From JAENVU01 sp964544295 (GTDB lineage Bacteria; Actinomycetota; Acidimicrobiia; IMCC26256; JAENVU01): a DNA stretch of 14,110 bases. Below are positions 7,594-13,526 of this stretch, one piece after another. The notes beneath the pieces were generated by a model that saw nothing but the letters and a program-made list of their open reading frames with translations, did not search any database and was not told the origin of the DNA. A program made the translations under genes and the position numbers. How positions within the stretch are numbered: position 1 is the first letter of the stretch; every line of letters begins with the position of its first letter. Location of the stretch: NCBI GenBank assembly GCA_964544295.1, contig CAZJBJ010000108.1, forward strand, positions 1 through 14,110. Direction: 5' to 3'.

Positions 7594-7656
7594 TCCACAC
7601 CGCCCGAGGCGGGGCCCGAGCGGCCCGGCCCGCAGGGCCAAGAGCGGGAAGGAACG
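7564..7656 (+). other. GC-rich spacer with two small hairpins between the tpiA start copies
   Basis: This stretch separates the truncated and the functional tpiA starts and is absent from a simple pgk-tpiA junction. It holds two short inverted repeats, CCGCC-CGA-GGCGG at 7600-7612 and GGCCC-GCA-GGGCC at 7627-7639, and a direct repeat GCCCGAG at 7602-7608 and 7614-7620. It ends with GGAAGGA (7647-7653), which supplies the ribosome site for the displaced tpiA. There is no U-tract, so it does not look like an intrinsic terminator. Confidence 0.55.
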
Positions 7657-8439
7657 ATGTCGACCATGACCGACCGGAAACCGATCATCGCGGCCAACTG
7701 GAAGATGCATCACGACCACTTCGTCGCGATCCAGTTCACCCAGAAGCTGTCCTACCTCCTCGACCGGGAGGACACCGAAGCCGTCGAGGTCGTGCTCTGC
7801 CCGCCCTTCACCGACCTGCGCTCGATGCAGACCACGATCGACTCGGACCGCATCCCGGTCGCCCTCGGTGCCCAGCACTGTCACGCCGAGGACCAGGGCG
7901 CGTACACCGGCGAGATCAGCCCGGCGATGCTGGCCAAGCTCACGGTGAAGTACGTGATCGTCGGCCACTCGGAACGCCGGGAGATCTTCGGTGAGACCGA
8001 CGAGATGGTCAACGACAAGCTCAAGGCGATCTTCAAACACAACATGACGCCGATCCTCTGCGTCGGTGAGACCCTCGAAGAGCGCGAGGCCGGCGGGACC
8101 GACGCCAAGGTCGAGGGACAGGTCCGCGCTGCGTTCGCCGGGATCTCGAAGGAGCAGATCGCCCGGACCGTCGTCGCCTACGAGCCGATCTGGGCGATCG
8201 GGACGGGCAAGAACGCCACCCCGGAGGACGCGGAGGCGACCATCGCCGTCGTACGGGCTGCGATCGGTTCGGTCGGTGGTGACGACGCGGCCGAGGCCGT
8301 GCGCATCCAGTACGGGGGCAGCGTGAAACCCGGCAACATCGCGTCGCTGATGGAACGACCGGGCATCGACGGTGCCCTCGTCGGTGGCGCATCGCTCGAC
8401 CCCGAGGATTTCGCCCGAATCATCCGTTTCCGCGCGTAA
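7657..8439 (+). CDS. tpiA: Triosephosphate isomerase
   Basis: A 260-residue TIM-barrel enzyme that interconverts dihydroxyacetone phosphate and glyceraldehyde-3-phosphate. The catalytic residues are visible: N14 and K16 in AANWKM, H104 in IVGHSERRE, and E176 in AYEPIWAIGTG. The phosphate-binding IQYGGSVKP and the final GALVGGASL are intact, so the gene is complete and functional by sequence. Two in-frame ATGs are possible. The one at 7657 (MSTMTDRK) is only 3 nt from GGAAGGA. The one at 7666 (MTDRK) is the ancestral-looking start, identical to the upstream duplicate, with 12 nt spacing. I give the longer form, with the choice open. In the usual cluster tpiA is close to or overlaps pgk; here 122 nt of duplicated and novel sequence intervene. 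Confidence 0.96.
   Translation: MSTMTDRKPIIAANWKMHHDHFVAIQFTQKLSYLLDREDTEAVEVVLCPPFTDLRSMQTTIDSDRIPVALGAQHCHAEDQGAYTGEISPAMLAKLTVKYVIVGHSERREIFGETDEMVNDKLKAIFKHNMTPILCVGETLEEREAGGTDAKVEGQVRAAFAGISKEQIARTVVAYEPIWAIGTGKNATPEDAEATIAVVRAAIGSVGGDDAAEAVRIQYGGSVKPGNIASLMERPGIDGALVGGASLDPEDFARIIRFRA
7665..7698 (+). repeat. Direct repeat, copy 2, at the functional tpiA start
   Basis: This is the partner of the 34-nt repeat at 7530-7563. It lies within the N-terminus of the intact triosephosphate isomerase and leads straight into the WKM active-site codons, so it is the parental, in-context copy. The repeats are offset by 135 nt, a multiple of three. Confidence 0.95.
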
Positions 8440-8531
8440 CCCTTCGGTCATTCAGATTTTCTGCCGATGATGGGGTTCGAAGGACCCATACGGCGGATAG
8501 ATTCCGACCCGGTCTTTCAAGGAGAAGTCAC
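8440..8531 (+). promoter_or_regulatory. Intergenic region with possible promoter upstream of secG
   Basis: Ninety-two bases separate tpiA and secG, and they are more AT-rich than the surroundings. TTCGAA (8476-8481) and TAGATT (8498-8503), 16 nt apart, could serve as -35 and -10 elements. ATGGG (8470-8474) and CCCAT (8485-8489) form a 5-bp inverted repeat. AAGGAG at 8519-8524 is a strong ribosome site for the secG GTG. The promoter call is weak because actinobacterial promoters are poorly conserved. Confidence 0.3.
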
Positions 8532-8762
8532 GTGACCGCGATCATCCTGGTGCTCCACATCCTCGTGTCGATGCTGCTGATCTTCCTCGTGCTCCTGCAC
8601 GCGGGGCGCGGCGGCGGTCTGTCCGACATGTTCGGTGGCGGTTCGCTGGGTGGATCGATGGCCGGCGCGACCGCGGTGGAGCGAAACCTCGACCGCATCA
8701 CGGTGCTGACCGCCGTGGCATTCGGTTTCACCACAGTTCTACTGGGGCTCCGGGTCACCTGA
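8532..8762 (+). CDS. secG: Preprotein translocase subunit SecG
   Basis: A 76-residue membrane protein with two predicted transmembrane helices (about residues 3-22 and 53-73). They are joined by the glycine-rich cytoplasmic loop typical of SecG, LLHAGRGGGLSDMFGGG, ending in GATAVERNLDRIT. SecG associates with SecYE and helps SecA-driven protein export. The length and the position after gap-pgk-tpiA match the actinobacterial norm. The GTG start at 8532 has AAGGAG 7 nt upstream. The lipoprotein gene follows after 43 nt. Confidence 0.95.
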   Translation: MTAIILVLHILVSMLLIFLVLLHAGRGGGLSDMFGGGSLGGSMAGATAVERNLDRITVLTAVAFGFTTVLLGLRVT

Positions 8763-8787
8763 GTCCTTGCGCGTGCATCACCCACTA

Positions 8788-8803
8788 GAGACGGGGAGGT
8801 CTC
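8788..8803 (+). promoter_or_regulatory. Ribosome binding site in a hairpin loop ahead of the peptide-binding lipoprotein
   Basis: GAGAC (8788-8792) and GTCTC (8799-8803) are a perfect 5-bp inverted repeat. The loop, GGGGAG (8793-8798), is the core of the Shine-Dalgarno sequence that extends to G8799 and lies 6 nt before the ATG at 8806. The ribosome site is unusually strong and decides the start. Whether the stem forms in vivo or matters is unknown. Confidence 0.5.
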
Positions 8804-8805
8804 GG

Positions 8806-10488
8806 ATGTTGCGTCACCGACGCTCATTGATCGCGCTCACCATCGTTGCCGGCTTGGTGCTGGCGGCGTGCGGGAGCAGCAGTGGCTCGAAGGCAGGGGA
8901 CGACAAGAAGTCGTCCGGGCCGAAGAGCGGCAACGGCACCGTCGTGCTCGGCGCCGAGCAGGAAATGGACTGCGCAGACTGGATCGCCAGTTGCGGTGGC
9001 TCCTCGTGGGGCGTCTACACGATGCAGCAGCACACCATGCCGCGCGTGTTCGACTTCCTGAAGGTCAACGGCGTCTGGTCGAACGTCCCGAACGTGATGA
9101 TGGTCGAAGCACCCGCCGTCACCGAGGTCGGCGGCAAGCAGACCATCACCTACAAGATCAGTCCGAACGCCAAGTGGTCCGATGGTGAGCCGATCACCTC
9201 GAAGGACTTCGAGTACACCTGGAAGCAGATCGCCGAAGGCAAGGACATCTACGACAAGTCCGGCTACGACAAGATCGAATCGGTCGACACTACGGACCCG
9301 AAGACGGCCGTCGTCACGTTCACCCAGCCGTACGGCGCGTGGACCGCGCTCTTCGGTGGCGGGCTCTACGGCATCCTCCCGTCGCACATCCTGGAGGGCA
9401 AGGACCGCGCCAAGGCGATGGCCAACGGCTACGACTGGTCCGGTGGGCCGTGGATCGCCAAGTGGAACCGGGGCGTGGACATCACCCTGACGCCGAACCC
9501 CAACTGGTACGGCACCGCGCCCAAGCTCTCGAAGGTCATCTTCCGCTTCATCCCCGACACCGCCGCCGAGTTCCAGGCGTTCAAGTCGGGTGAGGTCCTC
9601 GCGATCTACCCGCAGCCGCAGCTGGACGCGGTCGAGTCGGTCACCGGGGGTATCCCCGGCGCGCAGACCAACTTCACCCCCGAGACCGGGAACGCGGAAG
9701 CGCTCTGGATGAACAACAACAAGTTCCCGTTCGACTCGGTGGCGGTGCGCCAGGCGTTCGCCTACGCAATCGACCGCGATGCGATCGTCGAGAAGCTGTT
9801 CGGCAAGCTCGGGGTCAAGGAGCCGCAGAACTCGCTGAACCCGCCGATCCTGGCCGAGTTCTCGGACACTTCCGAGTTCAGCAAGTACAAGCTCGACCTG
9901 GACAAGGTCGACGAACTGATGACCGGCGACGGTTGGACCAAGAACGGCAAGGGCATCTGGGCCAAGGACGGCAAGACCGCCAGCGTCACGATCAACTCGA
10001 CGACTCAGAACAAGCGGCGGGAGTTGACCGAGGAGATCATCCAGGCGCAGGTCGGCGAAGCCGGCTTCGAGTTGAAGATCAAGAACCAGACCGCCGCGCA
10101 GCTCTTCGGCAAGACCTTGCCGACCGGCAACTACCAGCTCGGGCTGTACGCCCAGTCGTCCACGAGCCTCGAACCGGGCCTGTGCGCGATCATGTGCTCG
10201 TCCAATATCCCGTCGAAGGCCAATGACAACAGCGGCCAGAACTGGACCTGGACCAACATCCCCGAGATGGATCCGGACCTCGCGCTGGTCGACAACTCGG
10301 CCGACCGGGATGCCCGCATCGCCGCCAGCAAGCGGGCCGACGTGGTCATGGGGCGGGACCTGGTGAGCCTGCCGATCGACCCGCTCCCGAACATCTCGTT
10401 GTGGAGCAACCGCCTCGAGGGGCCGACGGGTGACAACCCGATCTTCTCGATGTTCTACAACCTGGCCGAGTGGAGCCTGAAGAACTAG
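8806..10488 (+). CDS. Peptide/oligopeptide ABC transporter substrate-binding lipoprotein (family 5)
   Basis: A 560-residue exported binding protein. The N-terminus is a lipoprotein signal: basic LRHRR, a hydrophobic stretch, and the lipobox LAAC with C22 as the acylated cysteine. A Ser/Gly/Lys linker (about 23-44) precedes a SBP_bac_5-type body, whose features include WSDGEPITSKDFEYTWKQI (about 124-142), the VRQAFAYAIDRDAI segment (about 315-328) and ILPSHILEG. Such proteins capture peptides outside the membrane for Opp/Dpp importers. Cysteine pairs C56/C63 and C460/C464 are spaced to allow disulfides. The ATG at 8806 is chosen over an in-frame TTG at 8767 because of GGGGAGG 6 nt upstream and the signal peptide. 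The permease and ATPase genes follow. The substrate (di-, oligopeptide or other, such as nickel or opines) cannot be told from sequence alone. Confidence 0.93.
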   Translation: MLRHRRSLIALTIVAGLVLAACGSSSGSKAGDDKKSSGPKSGNGTVVLGAEQEMDCADWIASCGGSSWGVYTMQQHTMPRVFDFLKVNGVWSNVPNVMMVEAPAVTEVGGKQTITYKISPNAKWSDGEPITSKDFEYTWKQIAEGKDIYDKSGYDKIESVDTTDPKTAVVTFTQPYGAWTALFGGGLYGILPSHILEGKDRAKAMANGYDWSGGPWIAKWNRGVDITLTPNPNWYGTAPKLSKVIFRFIPDTAAEFQAFKSGEVLAIYPQPQLDAVESVTGGIPGAQTNFTPETGNAEALWMNNNKFPFDSVAVRQAFAYAIDRDAIVEKLFGKLGVKEPQNSLNPPILAEFSDTSEFSKYKLDLDKVDELMTGDGWTKNGKGIWAKDGKTASVTINSTTQNKRRELTEEIIQAQVGEAGFELKIKNQTAAQLFGKTLPTGNYQLGLYAQSSTSLEPGLCAIMCSSNIPSKANDNSGQNWTWTNIPEMDPDLALVDNSADRDARIAASKRADVVMGRDLVSLPIDPLPNISLWSNRLEGPTGDNPIFSMFYNLAEWSLKN

Positions 10489-10520
10489 CGGGTTCGGTCT
10501 CGTCCTTCATGGTGCAGCTT

Positions 10521-10550
10521 GTGGTCCCGGTGTCTCGACACCGGGACCAC
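10521..10550 (+). promoter_or_regulatory. Perfect 13-bp stem-loop between the binding protein and permease genes
   Basis: GTGGTCCCGGTGT (10521-10533) pairs perfectly with ACACCGGGACCAC (10538-10550) around a CTCG tetraloop. It lies 32 nt after the lipoprotein stop and 24 nt before the first permease start. No T-run follows (GCGCGCC), so it is not a classic intrinsic terminator. By analogy with binding-protein transport operons such as malE-malF, it may protect the upstream mRNA from 3' exonucleases or reduce downstream transcription, keeping binding protein in excess over permease. Confidence 0.75.
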
Positions 10551-10574
10551 GCGCGCCACGACGGCTGCTGAGCG

Positions 10575-11549
10575 ATGTTCACCTACGTCGCCCGCCGGGC
10601 GCTGTACGCCATTCCGGTGATCCTGTTCGCCTCGTTCCTGACGTTCTGGCTCTCGAGCGAGGCGTTCGGCAGCCCGTGCGACAAGCTGCGCACGTCCCGC
10701 GAGGGCATCACCGCGGTCCGGCGGTGCGAGAAGAACATCGGCGTCGACAAGCCGATCGTCGTGCAGTACGGCAAGTGGTTGGGGAATGCGGTCCAGGGCG
10801 ATTTCGGGACGAGCTCCCGGACCAACCAGGAGATCAGCTCCATGCTCGGCCCGGCCATGTGGAACACGCTGCAGCTGATCTTCTTCGGTTCCATTCTCTC
10901 GATCAGCGTCGCGCTGTTCGTCGGCGTGTATTCCTCGGTGCGCCAGTACTCGGTGTCCGACTACACCCTGACCGCGCTCGCGTTCATCGGCATCGCCATG
11001 CCGCCGTTCTGGTTCGGTCTGCTCTCCCAGCAGTTCCTCGCGGTCGGGCCGAAACAGTGGTTCGACCTCCACGAGCCGATCTTCTACACGGTCGGGCTCC
11101 ACAGCGCCGGCGGCAGCGGATTCAACCTGGACTACCTCCGCCACCTGTTCCTGCCCGTGCTCACGTTGACGGTGCAGAGCATCGCGTCGTGGAGCCGATA
11201 TGTGCGCACGTCGATGCTCGACGTGCTCTCCAGCGACTACATCCGCACGGCTCGGGCGAAGGGAGTACCACGCCGGACCATCACGTGGCGGCATGCGACC
11301 CGTAACGCCCTCATCCCGTTCGTGACCGTCGTCGCGCTCGAGACCGGCGCCCTCTTCGGCGGGCTCATCATCACCGAGAAGATCTTCTCGATCCCGGGGA
11401 TGGGGCAGTTGTTCTACGACTCGCTCCTGGTCGGTGACTCCAAGGTCGTCGTCGCCTGGATGATCATCACCGCGATCTTCATCATGCTGTTCAACCTGAT
11501 CGCCGACCTGCTCTACGGCTATCTCGATCCGCGGGTCCGCCTCTCATGA
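10575..11549 (+). CDS. Peptide ABC transporter permease, DppB/OppB type
   Basis: A 324-residue inner-membrane permease. It has a first helix at residues 9-28 (LYAIPVILFASFLTFWL), an external loop, then the BPD_transp_1 core with about five further helices. The cytoplasmic EAA loop that docks the ATPase is DYIRTARAKGVPRRTITWRHA, less its final residue in this window; it is followed by RNALIPFVTV and the C-terminal LYGYLDPRVRLS typical of DppB. WLGNAVQGDFGTSS in the first external region is also a family marker. Two cysteines, C35 and C51, lie in the external loop after helix 1. The ATG at 10575 has no strong ribosome site. The stop overlaps the next gene as ATGA, so the two permeases are translationally coupled. 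Confidence 0.94.
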   Translation: MFTYVARRALYAIPVILFASFLTFWLSSEAFGSPCDKLRTSREGITAVRRCEKNIGVDKPIVVQYGKWLGNAVQGDFGTSSRTNQEISSMLGPAMWNTLQLIFFGSILSISVALFVGVYSSVRQYSVSDYTLTALAFIGIAMPPFWFGLLSQQFLAVGPKQWFDLHEPIFYTVGLHSAGGSGFNLDYLRHLFLPVLTLTVQSIASWSRYVRTSMLDVLSSDYIRTARAKGVPRRTITWRHATRNALIPFVTVVALETGALFGGLIITEKIFSIPGMGQLFYDSLLVGDSKVVVAWMIITAIFIMLFNLIADLLYGYLDPRVRLS

Positions 11550-12451
11550 GCACCACGAGCATCGACCCCGACCTCGCGGACGAACTCGACTTCGCTCCCG
11601 AACCGCTGACCCAGTGGAAGCTGTTCCGGCGGCGCTTCTTCCAGCACCGCGGCGCGATGATCGCCCTGGTCGTGCTCATCCTGCTGGTGATCGCGTGTTT
11701 CAGCGTCTCGTGGCTCAGCCCGTTCGATCCGAACAAGCAGGACATCCTCGCCGACCCGATGGGCCCCGGCTGGAAACACTGGTTGGGCTCCGACGAACTC
11801 GGCCGCGATCAGTTGGCCCGCATCCTCACCGCCGGGCAACTGTCGCTGAAGATCGCGTTCTCGATCGCGATCCTGTCGGTGGCGTTCGGGACCCTGGTCG
11901 GCGCCGTCGCCGGATTCTTCGGAACCGTCGCCGATCAGCTGCTGATGCGCTTCACCGACCTGTTCCTCGTCGTGCCCGAGCTCGCCATCCTCGCGGTCGC
12001 CCTCGAGCGGTTCGGCAGCACCGGGCTGGTGATCATCCTCGTCCTCTCCTTCTTGTTCTGGATGGGAATCGCCCGGGTCGTGCGCGGCCAGGTGTTGGCC
12101 ATCCGGGAGAAGGAGTACGTCGAGGCCGCCCGCGCCGCCGGCGCCAGCCCGGCTCGGATCATCGTGCGGCACATCCTGCCGAACATCATCGGTCCGATCA
12201 TGGTGAACACCACGTTGGCCGTGACCGCGGCGATCATCACCGAGTCGACGCTGTCGTTCCTCGGCTTCGGCGTGCAACCGCCCCAGACGTCCTGGGGCCG
12301 AATGCTCTCCACCGCCGAGGGCTACGTCGGGACCGACAAGTCGTATCTCATCTACGGACCGGGCATCGCGATCCTGATCACCGTGCTGTGCGTGAACTTC
12401 ATCGGCGACGGCCTGCGCGACGCGTTCGACCCGCAGAGCGAGAAGCACTGA
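11546..12451 (+). CDS. Peptide ABC transporter permease, DppC/OppC type
   Basis: A 301-residue permease with the N-terminal OppC_N pattern: a cytoplasmic lead (TQWKLFRRRFFQHRGAMI), helix 1 (about 33-53) and WLSPFDPNKQD. Then comes the family marker HWLGSDELGRDQLARIL. Five more helices follow, with an EAA loop reading EYVEAARAAGASPARIIVRH and the trailing LPNIIGPIMV. STLSFLGFGVQPPQTSWGRML and the C-terminal GDGLRDAFDPQ are typical of DppC. It pairs with the preceding permease to form the membrane channel of the importer. The ATG overlaps the upstream stop by 4 nt, and the ATPase gene begins one base after the stop. Confidence 0.95.
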   Translation: MSTTSIDPDLADELDFAPEPLTQWKLFRRRFFQHRGAMIALVVLILLVIACFSVSWLSPFDPNKQDILADPMGPGWKHWLGSDELGRDQLARILTAGQLSLKIAFSIAILSVAFGTLVGAVAGFFGTVADQLLMRFTDLFLVVPELAILAVALERFGSTGLVIILVLSFLFWMGIARVVRGQVLAIREKEYVEAARAAGASPARIIVRHILPNIIGPIMVNTTLAVTAAIITESTLSFLGFGVQPPQTSWGRMLSTAEGYVGTDKSYLIYGPGIAILITVLCVNFIGDGLRDAFDPQSEKH

Positions 12452-12452
12452 C

Positions 12453-13526
12453 ATGGCCGACGACGACCTGGTGACGGTGGCGCCGGCCGACGGTCCCACC
12501 CCGGAGCGCGCGTTCGTGCCGTCGACCGAGCCGTTGCTGTCGGTGCAGGATCTGTCGGTCACGTTCCACACCGACGACGGTGACGTGCGTGCGGTCGATC
12601 GGGCCACCTTCGACGTCGACCCCAACGAGACCGTCGGGATCGTGGGTGAATCGGGTTCCGGCAAGAGCGTGACGGCGCTCGCGATCCTCGGACTCCTGCC
12701 GAAGTCGGCCACGATCACCGGCGACATCCAGTTCAAGGGCCGGTCGCTCCGCGGGTTGAGCGACAAGGAGATGCAACCCATCCGCGGCGACGAGATCGCG
12801 ATGATCTTCCAGGACGCCCTGGCTGCGTTGAACCCGGTGTACTCGGTGGGCGCGCAGATCGCGGAGGCGATCAAGGTGCACCGGCCCGATACCGACGACA
12901 AGGAACTCCGGGCCCGGTCCGTCGAACTGCTCGACATCGTGGGCATCCCCAACCCGACCGCCCGGGTCGACCAGTTCCCCCACGAGTTCTCCGGCGGGAT
13001 GCGCCAGCGGGCCATGATCGCCATGTCGATCGCCAACGACCCCGATCTGCTCATCGCCGACGAACCGACCACCGCACTCGACGTGACCGTGCAGGCCCAG
13101 GTGCTCGAAGTGCTCGAACGCATCCAGGACCGCACCCGGTCATCCATCATCCTCATCACCCACGACCTCGGTGTGGTCGCGGGCGTGGTCGACCGGGTGA
13201 TCGTGATGTACGCCGGCCGACAGGTGGAGTTCGGATCCGTCGACGACACGTTCTACGCACCGAAGCACCCCTACACGGAGGGACTCCTCGCGTCGCTGCC
13301 GCGCCTGGACCGTCGGGTCGAGAAGACGTCTCGGCTGCACCGCATCGTCGGCCAACCGCCGTCACTCATCCGGCTGCCGTCGGGATGCTCGTTCCATCCG
13401 CGTTGTCCCTATGCCGAACTCGGCGGCCGCTGCGATCAGGAACGGCCGGAACTGTTCGAAGTCGGCCCGGGTCACCGGTCGTCGTGTTTCTTCCCCGAGC
13501 GGGTTGGCACCGGAGGCTCCGAGTGA
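12453..13526 (+). CDS. Peptide ABC transporter ATPase, DppD/OppD type
   Basis: A 357-residue ATPase. It has Walker A GESGSGKS (residues 65-72, K71), a Q-loop in MIFQDALAALNPV, the signature FSGGMRQR (S180), Walker B LLIADEP (D203, E204) and the H-loop H237 in LITHDLG. The C-terminal oligopeptide-transport extension follows, with four cysteines (C312, C318, C327, C345) in CSFHPRCPYAELGGRC and SSCFFPE. Such Cys sets are common in DppD/OppD tails, and iron-sulfur binding has been reported for some relatives, as far as I recall. It powers the importer with the second ATPase. The start is one base after the permease stop; the stop overlaps the next gene (GTGA). Confidence 0.95.
   Translation: MADDDLVTVAPADGPTPERAFVPSTEPLLSVQDLSVTFHTDDGDVRAVDRATFDVDPNETVGIVGESGSGKSVTALAILGLLPKSATITGDIQFKGRSLRGLSDKEMQPIRGDEIAMIFQDALAALNPVYSVGAQIAEAIKVHRPDTDDKELRARSVELLDIVGIPNPTARVDQFPHEFSGGMRQRAMIAMSIANDPDLLIADEPTTALDVTVQAQVLEVLERIQDRTRSSIILITHDLGVVAGVVDRVIVMYAGRQVEFGSVDDTFYAPKHPYTEGLLASLPRLDRRVEKTSRLHRIVGQPPSLIRLPSGCSFHPRCPYAELGGRCDQERPELFEVGPGHRSSCFFPERVGTGGSE

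Noticed and set aside
7530..7698. Miniature transposable element with target-site duplication
   Set aside because: The repeats are 34 nt, far longer than usual target duplications, and the intervening sequence has no terminal inverted repeats; slippage or template switching, or misassembly, fits better.
8470..8489. GGTTCGAA-type sequence resembling a tRNA T-arm
   Set aside because: The stem pairs only as ATGGG/CCCAT with a 10-base loop, and there is no D-arm, anticodon arm or acceptor stem around it.
8767..8805. TTG start 13 codons upstream of the binding lipoprotein
   Set aside because: It would put 13 residues before the signal peptide and ignore the strong GGGGAGG site correctly spaced before the ATG at 8806.
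10521..10550. Rho-independent terminator after the binding protein gene
   Set aside because: The stem is strong but is followed by GCGCGCC and not a T-run, and the permease gene starts 24 nt later without a visible promoter.
11519..13249. 576-codon minus-strand ORF opposite the permease and ATPase genes
   Set aside because: It lies antisense to two well-supported transporter genes, and its translation is Ser/Arg-rich low complexity without family motifs.
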